From: Mycoemilia scoparia
Taxonomy: Eukaryota > Kickxellomycota > Kickxellomycetes > Kickxellales > Kickxellaceae
Reading direction: 5' to 3'
DNA length: 64,000 nt
NCBI GenBank assembly: GCA_027575805.1
Contig: JANBPU010000002.1
Location: 62,001 to 126,000, forward strand
Positions 22,789 to 33,698 of the stretch are shown piece by piece (position 1 is the stretch's first letter; every line of letters begins with the position of its first letter). Position numbers and translations under genes: made by a program. A model generated the notes under the pieces. That model did no database searches, was not told the origin of the DNA, and saw only the letters and a list, made by a program, of their open reading frames with translations.

Positions 22789-24789
22789 ATGCCTCCTTCA
22801 AAAAATAAAAGGGGAGGGCGCGGTAAAGGACGTGCTCGCAGTGGGGCAGTTGTTGGCTCTACAACTGATGCGAGAGATACAACAGTTGATGCCAAAGAAG
22901 TAACAATGGAGGGAATTTCTCGAACGGGAGTGTCGATTCCTGCGAGAAGTGGACCATATAGTGGCAAGATCAATAGGCCAGGAAGAGGAAGAGGTTCAAG
23001 GAGAAATCGGAATACAAGGGATGGGTCAAAACACCAGAGCTCATCATCTAATATTCCAATAACCCTAAGTGTAAGGTTAAATGTGTTTTTCTGTTTTATA
23101 AATGTGGTGGCTGCCAAATTCTTGTTCACAGTTTCAAATTTGCGTATTTTAGGTATCGGGTTTCAGCTATGCAAACAAGGATGCGTTTATTGGCTTTGTT
23201 AATGTTTCTACAATGGGCAAAGTTAAAATATTGGGTATAAGCTTTGACAAAAACCTCGCATATGTGACCGTTCAAAACAAATCGCAAGCAGATGCTATGC
23301 TCAGGCTTGACAATAACAGCTTTAGTGGAAAAAAGGTAAGATTTTCAAGAATGGGTTTAGTGACATTTTTACTATTTAATGATACTAACTATGACGTTAT
23401 TTATTTCTAATAGCTCTCAGTAAGGCTGCCTAAAAAACCCATCACTGCAGCTCCCACTTCCAGTCAAAAACCAAAACCTTCCAAGAAGGCGGGACCAGAT
23501 CCGATGATTAAGGACACACTTGTAAGGTTCATAAAGAACAACATAGATGGCCAAGGAACGATGTTGAAATTAGTAAACTTGGAAAACAGCCAAGATTTGC
23601 GTGAGGTAATAGCTGGACCAAAAACAAACGAAACCCTTTCGAAGCTTATAACGGCAATTCTTACGCTGGCTAGTAAGATGCATCCAAAAGTCATTACCAT
23701 AGATCTGTCTGACAACAACATACAAAACACTAAAACAATCGGTAAAATCGGCGAACTTTTCCCAAGAATTGAAAATATCTCTTTCAAAAATAATGCCCTA
23801 TCCAGTATCAGTGACTTTTCTTGCATCAGTACTGTCAGATCGGAATCCCCGTTAAAATACCTCAAAATAATAGCACTGGATCAGAATCCCGTTTTAGACA
23901 ATTGTCCGGACAAAGTAAAGCTTTTTAGGCAAGTTGTTATTGTATGTAGTTTTATAATCTTCTGGTTAATTGCTTTAAACTAATGTTTAATATGATTCAT
24001 AGAGAGCTTATGGAAAGCTTCCCTACCATCTCAAGTATGTGGATCGATCCCGTAAGCGATGTTCTAAGAACACACATCTTACTAACAACTTCTCTAGGAG
24101 AAGTGGCTCAACCTTCCCGACCAGATGTAATGATTGTATCTTGCGACGAAAGCGACATCATGCTATGCCAAAACTTTTTAAAAAGTTATTTCGAAAGACA
24201 TGATGGAAATCGCAACGAGCTACTCCCATTTTACCATGGTGATGCTGTGTTCTCAACTGTCGCTATACCCAACGCATCATCCATTGGTACAAATAAGGGT
24301 AAGATAAGCACGCATCTTTTGCGGAGTTTAAAGAGCATGGTTGTACTTGTGACTAATTGCTGCATACATTGATCTGGTGTTTTATAGATGTGCGTTCAGA
24401 TATATTCTTTTCATCCGCACAAATATCAAACAAATTGTTAAGCATGCCTCCATCAAAGCATGATCCAGCAAGTCTAGATGAAACCCAATTCAAATGTTTT
24501 CAGATCGAGCCTATGTCCCCCGCCACGAGAACACTGCTCATCCAACATGATTGCAAGATGCTTGATTCAACCACAAACCAAGTGTTTGATGCAAGATACA
24601 CATTCATCATAGGCTTGATTCCCAATAATAGCAGGCAAGTATTAGATGGATCTTTATAAATTATCGTCATTACCTATTCCACAATTAAACATTGATAGAA
24701 ACTTTAAATTTCTACACTACTTTAGTGATGGTTCGCAGGAAGGTGCTTGGTTTGTATTCAGTGAAATGCAATATACTTGCCCTGTATAG
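22789..24789 (+). CDS. mex67: mRNA export receptor, MEX67/NXF-like, short C-terminus
   Basis: Nuclear mRNA export receptor. Six exons: 22789-23070, 23153-23335, 23414-23928, 24003-24298, 24388-24638 and 24739-24789 (about 525 residues). Order: Gly/Arg-rich N-terminus (MPPSKNKRGGRGKGRARSG), RNA-binding fold (VKILGISFDKNLAYVTVQ), leucine-rich repeats (VITIDLSDNNI, IENISFKNNAL, LKIIALDQNPV), then an NTF2-like domain (FLKSYFERH and LLPFYHGDAVFS). Exon 3 ends at GCAAGT: a GC-AG intron is required to give LFR|ELMESFP with the 18-residue spacing seen in NXF proteins. The protein ends at QYTCPV, right after the last NTF2 strand, leaving no room for the usual C-terminal UBA-like TAP-C domain. The last-intron choice is the weakest part. 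Confidence 0.82.
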
Positions 24790-25292
24790 AAGGACAGATC
24801 TTGAAGCCCAATTGAAGATTTGATACTACAAAGTTTTCTGTTAATAGAAATTTTAGCACTGCGTTTCTATGTTAAAAATCGATTTATCTGCCAACATATA
24901 TAAATAATAACATATTATTTTTATCAATAGAGCTTTATTTATCATTGTAACTATATTGAATAAAAAAGAATTATTTAAAAGCTTTTTTGGTATTGGACAT
25001 ACATTGTTATGTTATACTAGACTTATAATTTCTCTTAAACTTCCTTTTGGTATTGTTATCAATATTCAAAGCATTCTAGCTGAATAGCCACTGTAATCAC
25101 AATAAGCGTAGTCCAAGTCGATTTAAATTTCATTGTTAGATTGGGTTGTATTTTAAAAGGATCTCCTATCAAAATAACAATGACTGCTTTGCATAAATCT
25201 AGAAGTAAATATCCCATAGTGTCAGAGATTCTGCTGATTAAATAAAATATGTTTTTGAATTTCTTTGTGAAATCATTGAAAAAAAAACAACC
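24790..25292. other. Intergenic, AT-rich
   Basis: About 500 bp of very AT-rich sequence. I looked here for a missing TAP-C domain of the upstream gene and saw none. Confidence 0.45.
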
Positions 25293-27030
25293 ATGTCGTC
25301 AGGAAGCAAAGCTGATTTTGGGCTCTACACGGGTAATGTGCATGTGCTATATACAATAATACATTGGTTTATAACTGTAGTCAAGGAATTCTGACATGTT
25401 TGGGCCTTTGCACTTCTCAATAAATGTAATATAGATGATGACCCGCTTTATTACAACACAAGGCTGGAGTTTACGATCCCACCACCTTCAGTAAAGACCG
25501 TACCCCGGAACGGAGGCCATATTAACATGGGCGCTGTTGACAACAGATACGGCCTCCCTAGAGATGGTGGTGTGGGACAACCTTCCCCCTCTACCTCAAG
25601 GAATATACTATCCAATGGGATTGATATAGATGTCAAAGGCGCAGATTTTATAGTTTTAAGACGAGCAGAATCGACTAGTTTGCCAAATCTGTATGATTCT
25701 TCTGGCTATAACACACTCTTCTCTATTAACCAACAAACCAAATTATCAAATATAACACGGATAAGCGAAGATCTTTGTGATGTAAAGATAGCCCAAGCCA
25801 TCACAGATGCCAAAAATAAGCAGCGTCACATTCCAGAAAAAATCATACTTCGAGCCAAAGCTGCTGCCAACCCCTTTGACAATGTCTGCTTGGGGGCATT
25901 CACAAATCGCTCTTCAGTAGAGTTGGGGTGTGTTGACCACTTGTTTCGTTTTAGTTCGCTTAGCCAAAGCCCAAATAAAGAACTGAAGTTCGTTGATGCT
26001 GGGGGTGAGATGGGTGGAGCAAGCGAGTATGCTTTGTGGCGATCACGTACCAAGCATACTACAGGTGCTGGTTGGGTGATTGGTCGGTACACGCGTCCTC
26101 TTCAAGCCAAAAACCACCCCTTAATAGAACGGGACATAGAAAGACTGAAACTGTTTAATAGCCAGGTTAAAAAAGGTAATCAATTGTAAAAATGGTCCCA
26201 AGACTAGCTCTATGTAGCAAGCTCACTCAAATTTTGGCCATTGTTGTGCTTTAGATCCCGAATTTGCTGGGGATTTTACAGCCTTACAAGACATCAGAGA
26301 CTTTTCTAAGTTGGTATCGAAAGAGACACGCAATGCAAATGGAGTCGATGTTGTTTTTGCTACTGGCGTCCAACAAAACACCTCGCGTATACATGCCAAC
26401 AGAATCTCTGGTGAGCTACGACCACACTATCAAAATTTGTGTCAAATCCTTCTCTTGATAAGGACGCTTAGACCAGGAGGCGACTTTGTCTTCAAGATGG
26501 CCAACACCACGACTATTTTGTCTGCACAGGCAATTTATATTTTGCACTTGCTTTTCGAAAAGCTAGCAATTGTAAAGCCTTTGGCATCATACCCCTCTAG
26601 CTCCGAGAGATATGCAATTTGCCACGAATACAAAGGTATTCCATCAGCCGAAGTTGTTGAAGCCATTGAGTCAATATTGAGCGACATTGTAGACGGAAAA
26701 CAAATACCTGGATTTATAAACTGGGATGTTGTGTGTCAAGATGACCATTTTATGAAATATATAAATTGTGTTAATGCAAAGTACGACGCGAAGCAGCTGG
26801 ATGCACTCAATGCCATACTGAGGCATGCAAATAATCCGTAGGTTAACATATGTGATTACTGGACTACCTGAATTTCCAAATGCCAATACATGTTGGGGCA
26901 GGCTATTAATTAATACATATATTTTTATAGATCGGCACCTCCAGAATACAACCATGTAGATGTAGCAAACAAAGCACTAGTGGCATGGCAACTTCCTCTC
27001 CCAAACTTCAGACCCCCAACATTGAATTGA
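25293..27030 (+). CDS. Cap 2'-O-methyltransferase-like (CMTR1/FtsJ fold), altered catalytic motifs
   Basis: Four exons: 25293-25332, 25435-26175, 26255-26837 and 26931-27030 (487 residues). The order of conserved blocks follows CMTR1: FVDAGGEMGGASEYALWR (family FADVCAGPGGFSEYVLWR), GAGWVIGRYT, then LRPGGDFVFKMAN (family RTGGHFICKTF) and YPSSSERYAICHEY (family RPANSERYVVCK). The second Lys and the Glu of the KDKE tetrad are present. The SAM-loop GPGG is GEMGG, and the block that should read MADGGF reads FATGVQ, so the catalytic Asp is a Thr. This may be a pseudo-enzyme or a highly diverged enzyme. No G-patch or WW domain is seen. Confidence 0.78.
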
Positions 27031-27277
27031 TATGTAAAGGAATTTCGTAGGGGTACGAGAGTTTATCTATCATAGTATTTATAAAATGCGTGATTGAGAA
27101 CTCGTATATGGCCAAGTTTCACTACCAATCAGTCATACAATGTCTGCAAGTGGGCCCTAGCAAAATATACCGTAAATTTGAAAAATAAATTCGAGAGTTT
27201 GCAAAACTTGATCAAAATAAATGTTGGTCATGGGAAATGAGAGTAGGGGACAAAGTGTGATAAAGTTGGCTCTATCA

Positions 27278-27350
27278 AAAGGGAACAATCTTGTACCCTC
27301 ATACATTCCTAAAAGTTCGGTCTATAAGCCTTACATTTTGAGGGAATATT
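27278..27350 (-). repeat. Dispersed repeat, family A copy 3 (partial)
   Basis: Fragment with CTATCAAAAGGGAACA, TACCCTCATACATTCC and GGTCTATAAGCCTTACATTT, aligning with the first half of the next copy 48 bp downstream in the same orientation. Truncated or decayed at its right end. Confidence 0.5.
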
Positions 27351-27397
27351 AGGGATATCGTTCTGGCACACTTCTAGAGAAGACTCTGTCATATAAC

Positions 27398-27545
27398 AAG
27401 TTCTCCATCAAAAATGACTAGATTACTGATACACTCACACAATCCCTGCAGACCCGTCCATAAGCTATACATTTTAGCTGGAGTCTCAGAGGTAATTGGC
27501 TGGTATCCAAAGGGATATCCTAGTAGCCTTTTAGGAGGCTCCACC
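27398..27545 (-). repeat. Dispersed repeat, family A copy 4 (left arm of inverted pair)
   Basis: Near-identical reverse complement of 27949-28095: both arms contain AAGTTCTCCATCAAAAATGA, CACACAATCCCTGCAGACCC and TAAGCTATACATTTTAGCTG when read in this copy's direction. Only a few differences across about 140 bp, much less than to the other family A copies, so this pair is recent or homogenised. Confidence 0.85.
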
Positions 27546-27603
27546 AAATGAGTGATCACCACTTGTTAGAAAATGGTCACCTTTCAAAAACAGCCACCCA
27601 TAT
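27546..27603. mobile_element. Partial MITE (family B right half) abutting repeat A
   Basis: AAATGAGTGATCACC, ATGGTCACCTTTCAAAAACA and GCCACCCATAT match the right half of the MITE at 3686. The left half is missing and replaced by family A copy 4, with the junction at CCAAATGAG. Confidence 0.65.
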
Positions 27604-27948
27604 TATTTGAGTACACTGATTTGCAACTATAAATATTATGCTCATTTATCATTGTGCACTCAACAAACTAGGAAGATCACAAGCTTATTTATTTATTTCA
27701 GACAAATCAATTTATTCACCAAGACAAGCTGAACTTTAAATGATGCCAAAAAAGTCACTTCTTTGTTTGGTCAAATTTGGTACTATGCTAGACAAAAAGT
27801 GTCCTGGAAAATGGCATATTGGATCATATCAGATTTCATTTGATGCCGAAGACTTGCTTAATGCAAGCCCCAATTTTATAAAAAGTGAAGCACTGCATTA
27901 TAGAACGCACGAATGCCATTTAGCAATGACTAGTAAGCATATGACAGG

Positions 27949-28095
27949 GTCTCCTCTAAAATGCTACTAGGATATCCCCCTGAATACCAGCCAATTACCT
28001 CTGAGACTCCAGCTAAAATGTATAGCTTATGGACGGGTCTGCAGGGATTGTGTGAGTGTATCAGTAATCTAGTCATTTTTGATGGAGAACTTGCC
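27949..28095 (+). repeat. Dispersed repeat, family A copy 5 (right arm of inverted pair)
   Basis: Reads CTCCTCTAAAATGCTACTAG, CAGCCAATTACCTCTGAGAC, CCAGCTAAAATGTATAGC, GTCTGCAGGGATTG and GATGGAGAACTTGCC. Inverted relative to 27398-27545 with about 400 bp between arms, allowing a long hairpin. Confidence 0.85.
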
Positions 28096-28140
28096 ATTTG
28101 GCTGTGATTGCCTCTATAATCGCTGACCATCAGAAGTCAT
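28096..28140. mobile_element. Partial MITE (family B interior) abutting repeat A
   Basis: ATTTGGCTGTGATTGCCTC and TATAATCGCTGACCATC match, in reverse, the interior of the MITEs at 3686 and 11243. The terminal inverted repeat is decayed. It directly follows family A copy 5. Confidence 0.5.
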
Positions 28141-28389
28141 CCTTCATCAATTATCACCCAGATGCATTCCAAAGAACTACTAATGAAGGCTTATTTATAC
28201 CTGGTATTTTGAATTCGAGCCTTTCTATTGGGCTTTGGAGTTTAGCCTTTAACATGCCCCACTTTAGTGATTTGAGGGGAGGGTATACCCATAAGAAAAT
28301 GCAATTAATTGGAAGTATGCAAGTTCACAGCTTGCTTGAAACCATTATCCCATTTCATCTTTTTACATGTTTGTTACAAGTCTTCTCAA

Positions 28390-29406
28390 ATGCCTTCTCT
28401 AACGTATGGAACAAACAAGTCATTCCCACGTCTCAAGCTAGATTGTGATAGTAATGTATTCAAGCTAGAGGAGACTGTGCTTCTTGCCTTCCCTGACCCT
28501 GTTCAGCTGGCAGGGTTTCGTGCAACTCTAAATCTACTTGAAACATTATCTGCTGGCGATAGTACACCTCTTCCTGACCCACATATAGGAACCTGGGAAG
28601 AAAAGCCAGAAATCTCTGTGAGCTCCCATCTCCTTGATAGATATCAGAAAGGGAGCCCATTGGACCTTTGTGAATGCTCAATACTATTCTTCAACCCAGT
28701 GTCTACAGGGTCAACAAAGGTACATCTTGCCTCCATATTCCAGAAAATATGTTACCCCATGTTGCCGGACCAACGCGTAAAATAACTACCAACGCTTAAT
28801 GTAGATATCCGTATGTGTTATCAAAGATATCCCAATGCCGAATAAAATACCTGGGATGGTTGACGCCTTACTTGAAGTGTTCACCACAAATGGCGCCAAG
28901 AAAATAGTTGCTCCCTGCAGTTGCATAGCTTCTGGGCTGTTGAAAGAGTCGGTTCATCAAATAAGCGACTCATCGTTGTCGAACATCTCACTACCATCAT
29001 TACCTGCTAATGCACAAACATCAGATACATTTTTTGTCAGCCTCTCTATCTTAACCCCATTAACAGACTTGAACTATGTTTTGCTAATGCACCCCGACAA
29101 GTGGCCAGCGGTAACTCGTGTTCGCAAATTTGTGCCTTTTGGATCTGGACCCGGAAAATTCGGTGATACTGATGTGAGTTTAATGATTGGCATGCTAAGC
29201 GAAATTAAAGGTCACTCGATCCATGTCATCGTTCTCATTAACTGATTATGTTATACACTTGAATATTATAGGTGGAGGATCGTTTAGCACTTTGTGCTTC
29301 TAAGGCTATTGGTATCGCATTCAAAAAGTCCAAAGGGATAAAAGGGAGTGTAACGCTGAAAAGATACTCAAGAGCATCGGATGAAACACACCACTTTGCA
29401 ATATAG
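28390..29406 (+). CDS. Unknown protein, possible proteasome assembly chaperone 1 (Pba1/PSMG1)-like
   Basis: Three exons join in phase: 28390-28719, 28805-29173 and 29272-29406 (277 residues). Strand-rich segments are visible: CECSILFFNPVSTGSTKISVCVIKDIPMP, then an amphipathic helix (MVDALLEVF) and AKKIVAPCSCIASGLL, later FFVSLSILTPLTDLNYVLLMHP and VEDRLALCASKAIGIAF. The alternation and the KIVAPCS-type strand-turn recall the PAC1/PAC2 chaperone fold, and the C-terminal order recalls Pba1. I see no diagnostic motif, so the family call is a guess; the gene itself is well supported by phase and splice sites. Confidence 0.6.
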
Positions 29407-29960
29407 CGTAGTGAAAATTATCCAATCTCATTCCATATACTACTAAAGCAAACCATCGTCAACTACAACTATTACTGTTGGTCTATTATTCCGTTTTGTT
29501 TGTTTAGTGTGTTTAAAAATATCGCATATTAGTCTTTTTTGTATAAAAACTGTGTAAGGTAAACTCAACATCTCTCCAGTCCATATAAAAGATACACAAA
29601 TCATTCGTTGTATCTGGGTGACTTTGTATCTCCAAACAAACGTCTGTAGATTGTTTTCAAAGTTTTTTAGACATCAACTTTCCTACATAAATACCAACAT
29701 TGGTCAAACAGAAAAACATACACACACATATATATGTATACATTATATCGCTGTTAAACAGTTACTATTTATTTAGCTATAAAATATTTGGTATAACACA
29801 CAAAAATAGATAGATTTTGGCGGTATGGAGGCAGATAAAAATGAATAAAGAAATAATAGCAAATTCCAGGGTTACATCTCCAGCCATTGCCAATGATAAT
29901 GGGATTAGCTTAATAACCTGGAGGTGTATTATCATAGGCTGTGGCTGTTTTGGTTGCTTG
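29407..29960. other. Convergent 3' intergenic region
   Basis: AT-rich sequence between convergent gene ends, presumably both 3' UTRs. No repeat or gene was seen. Confidence 0.45.
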
Positions 29961-32118
29961 TTATTGTTTGTCTTGTGATGCTTGGTCGGGGTTGTCTACC
30001 TTCGAATCTGTCGATGTAGTAGCATTTTCTTGTTTATTGTCAGAGGGCATATCGTTAGCTGGCGCTTTGGTACCATTACTCTCCACAACTAATGACTGGT
30101 TTTTCTCGTTATTGGTTCCCATGGAAAGGATCATTCCTGCTTCTGCTTTGGGAACTACCGGCTGAGATGAGGCTTCTTTGTTGGGAATGGGTTTTTCGTA
30201 TTCGAGCTCGCTGATGGCCCTAACCTTAGAGTCCTTCCAAGCTGCAGGAGGAGGAAAACGGAAGTTGGGGCCAAAGTTAAGCTCAATCTTGCCTCCCATG
30301 TATGACGATATTGCAGGGTGATACTTTCCTAGGTACAGGTCCTGGAATGCATTGCCGAGCGACTTTCCGTTCAAAAAGTACTCAATTTCGCTTCCTCTGA
30401 GGATTGGAAGAGGAGGAACATCTGGGGGCGCGTCTATGGGTCGCTCTGACTCGGGGCGCGTGTAGTTAAAAGGCCTGTAAAGCTCTCCAGTTTGCCACTT
30501 GCGCTCATCTATATCCTGGCGCTCAATTGCATCAAGCTTGGGCAAGTGTATTAGTATACCCAGGACATCATGCTGCTTTATTGGTTCGCCATACGGGAAC
30601 CCGTAGGCGACATGGAAACACGTGGGTGGATTTGCTCTCATAGAATATGAATAGTAGTCAAACCCGCAAGGAGCTTGAAGATCTCCAGAAATTTGGGACC
30701 ATCCCATCCTCAGATTCCACTCAGGCTTCAACCCTTCAAGTATATTAATTTCGTAGTACCATGTTCCAGTATCCACGCCATGTGTGGCTTTTGCAAGTCT
30801 GTACCCTTTATCGTTCCACATTATCAGGCCAGTGGAGTCCAACTGAACCTGTGTAGCAGTGTGGGTCGTGTCTCTTGACATTTTTACCGGCCCGGGCGGA
30901 TTATCGATATCGGGCCACATCCTGACAACCCAAGTAGATTTCGACTCGGATTTTCGCTTCTTTGTCTTTCCTCTTGACAGCGCATGTGCCCCAGAAGAGT
31001 CCTGGGATGCATAGGACAATGGCGCGGGCTTTGATCTCTTGGAGCTGTTTGCAGACTTGATGCCACCCTCACCACGTCTTTTCTTTTTTGCTCCTCCAGA
31101 GCCGCCCGAATGTATCTCTTGCAAAGTTCCATCATCAGCTATGTTGTACATGATCTGTCTAGTCTTTTGCTGCTGTGAAGTGTCATAGGAAGAAGGAAGG
31201 CGGAGTTCATCCGTTAAACCCCACATACCGTTCTTATTGTATTTGGCTTTTCCAGACTCGAATCGGCCTTCGTCGGGAACATTCTCTGTGCTATTAGTCG
31301 AAAGGGCGGACGATGCAGAGTTTATCCAGGTTTCACCCCTGGCCTTTGTCCAGAAGTAACCCCAGTACTTGTCAATAAATCTAGCGACATCGGCTTTGTA
31401 ATGGAAGTATGTCCTCCCATCGCCATATTCTTGAGGACCACGCTCAGCGCTCGTGAACTGGCTTCCGCCTCCAGAATCTGAGGTGCTGATCTTTGGGTCG
31501 TGGGTTAAATTAAACAAAGTGATATGGACAACATCAACCCAGGATAGGTGGTATCTCTTTATCTCTTCCTGACCATTATTGCATTTATCACACTTAAAGT
31601 GAAAGAAGTCATCGCCGAGAAGTATATGGCATTTGTAGTTTTTTACTCTATCGATACAATCTAGAAATACAGGTACAACCATGAAGAATGGAGTCAAAGA
31701 CCTGGCGTTGAATGTGCGAATGCTTGCATTGACTAGGAAATAAATGACTTACCTATATGGCATCTCGATCCACATTGTGCGCATACAAATGTCTTTAGAG
31801 AGCTATCAAGTCGTTCCATGAAAAGTTAACGATTATTGGCATTTCAAAGAAAATATGTTACATATATAGCTGTACAGCTTGCTATACTTACTCCGAAGAA
31901 TCCATACAACAGTACCTACACTTGTTGGTCTGTATATTTTGTGATGAAGATGGTGACGCAGTCTTTGTCTGTATCTATTGTGAGGAAGAGTGTTTAATGT
32001 TGCCATTAGAGTGCTTTATAAGGGACAGTAGATCATGTTCTAAATCATTTACCTTTTCACTATTATTGGCCTGATTTGCCAGAGTGCTGCTTTTGGGTAG
32101 TTGGTTTTCTGATTCCAT
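29961..32118 (-). CDS. ASH2: Ash2-like COMPASS subunit (Zn-finger, winged-helix, SPRY)
   Basis: Core subunit of the Set1/COMPASS histone H3K4 methyltransferase. Four exons: 32118-32053, 31974-31892, 31802-31753 and 31732-29961 (656 residues). The N-terminus has paired cysteines (CRYCCMD, FVCAQCGSRCH, FKCDKC) of the atypical PHD-like finger, then a winged-helix region (RYHLSWVDVVHITLFNL). A basic linker (KKKRRGEGG and KTKKRKSESK) suits nuclear import or DNA contact. The SPRY domain covers roughly 365-570 with LIMWNDKGYRLAKATHGV, GTWYYEI, RMGWSQ and HVAYGFPYGE, the last including the family's DNHRYG-equivalent region. The C-terminal 100 residues are polar. Divergent from Trm9 with 366 bp between starts. 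Confidence 0.92.
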
Positions 32119-32484
32119 GATAAACCTGTAGCCCCACTATTCTTGGCTGTATTCTAGCTGGAGTGCCTCCTTAGATTATTAAACTTGGCACAAACAAATA
32201 ATATCCGCTTATTGGTCGAGCTATGCTTAAATAATATCACTGCAATGCAAGCTAGCAGCTCGGGTATGGACACAACCTTAAAAATGATAATTTTACTTGG
32301 AGTTCAAAATAAAAGTGTAAACAAACGTTCAAATGTTTTGATTTTTTTGGTAAAACCGATTATGGGTTTGGAAATAAAATACCTTTTCCCATAATCTGAT
32401 AAAATGCATCGTTGCATCACTGCCAGATTTTGTCTTTTCAGGTAGTCATTTACAATATACATTCAAAAGCTCTAGTGAAACAAG
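32119..32484. promoter_or_regulatory. Divergent promoter between Ash2 and Trm9
   Basis: 366 bp between head-to-head starts, so it should serve both genes. AT-rich, with no element I can name. Confidence 0.4.
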
Positions 32485-33698
32485 ATGGTCGACCCTATAC
32501 CAGATAAAGTCGAGCTTAGCAGCGAAGAAAAGGAGTCTATATATGTCCACAAGGTCTACGACCAAATCGCCAAGCACTTCAGCAACACGCGCTACAATGT
32601 CAGTTTACCTATATGCAAATTGTTTTTAGCCCTGAAATGATGCTTTCACATCCTTACCCTTATAAAATAACTTTTATGCTTATAGCCATGGCCTGTTATT
32701 AAAAAATACCTGGAAGATCAGGAGCCCGGTTGCATTGGCGCAGACATTGGCTGTGGAAATGGAAAATATCTAGGCGTTAGATCTGGAGATATGTTTGTTA
32801 TTGGATCTGACAGGTGAATATACAAATAATAGCCGTATATATTATAAACTGCATTATTGTAAATGCTATGACGACATGTATCTCTGTTGTTATAGAAGTC
32901 CTGCCCTGGTAGAAATTTGCAATGAGAGAGGCTTTGAATCTATGACTGCAGACAATCTCAACCTCCCATATAGAGATAATGTATTTGTAAGAACTCATCA
33001 ACAGTTTATGATAAAAAACGGGCTTTTGGGAAAATATTAATGAACTAGTTAATACAAAATTGGTTGGCATAGGACTTTGCTATTTCTATTGCTGTGATTC
33101 ACCACTTTTCCACCGAAAGCAGGAGGGTTGCTGCAATCAAGGTATTTGTGCATCTATCCTGTAACAATAAGAATAACTAGAGTGAACATTGTTGGAAATT
33201 AAACATATTATAAACGATTTAGGAGATTTTGAGGACACTTCGTAAAGGAGGCACAGCTCTCATATACGTATGGGCCCTAGAGCAGGATGTAAGTATTGCA
33301 TTCATTATTACTATCATTATAATAAAGAATTTGTTGTAAATGATAGAACTGTAGAAGCAAAGATTGCCTTATTTATAAAGGGAAAACGAAAATTTGAAGC
33401 AGACCACCAAGATTATTTGGTTCCATGGGTCACAAAAAGTTCAAAAAAAGACAGTCCAAACGATGAGCCCAACCAAAAGACGTACCAAAGGTGAAAAGTC
33501 ATTCCATTCTCTTTTTAAACTAATTATCTATATAAAACACTTCTATACTCTAATATTTACACAATTCAACTCCATAGATATTACCACCTTTTCAAAAAAG
33601 GAGAACTAAAAATGTTGGTTGAAAAGCTTTCAGGCATCAGTGTGATAAAAGAAGGCTACAACAAAGACAATTGGTATGTCATTGCCAAAAAGGATTAA
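32485..33698 (+). CDS. TRM9: tRNA wobble-uridine carboxymethyl methyltransferase
   Basis: SAM methyltransferase that completes mcm5U34 in tRNA together with Trm112. Exons: 32485-32598, 32686-32813, 32896-32986, 33073-33141, 33223-33288, about 33381-33490 and 33578-33698 (about 232 residues). The sequence shows VYDQIAKHFSNTRYN|PWP, SAM motif I ADIGCGNGKYLG, SDRSPALVEIC, motif IV-V AISIAVIHHFST and RVAAI, then GTALIYVWALEQ and DYLVPWV, all hallmarks of Trm9/ALKBH8. The C-terminus HLFKKGEL and DNWYVIAKK is typical. The acceptor of exon 6 is uncertain; 33361 is also in frame. It has seven exons in 1.2 kb, the most intron-dense gene here. Confidence 0.92.

Larger units (their letters stand above)
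27031..28389. other. Repeat island between two plus-strand genes
   Basis: Holds three family A copies and two partial family B fragments (annotated separately). The sequence between the inverted A copies (27606-27948) has no recognised coding content. Confidence 0.6.

Noticed and set aside
24635..24738. GC-AG reading of the last MEX67-like intron
   Set aside because: A GC donor at 24635 with an acceptor before 24699 is also in frame, but the GT donor at 24639 with acceptor before 24739 gives NNSRQEGAWFVFSE, a better fit to the final NTF2 strands.
27740..27970. Open frame between the inverted repeat arms that might be an element's own gene
   Set aside because: Only 76 codons, no transposase motif, and its end runs into the repeat arm.
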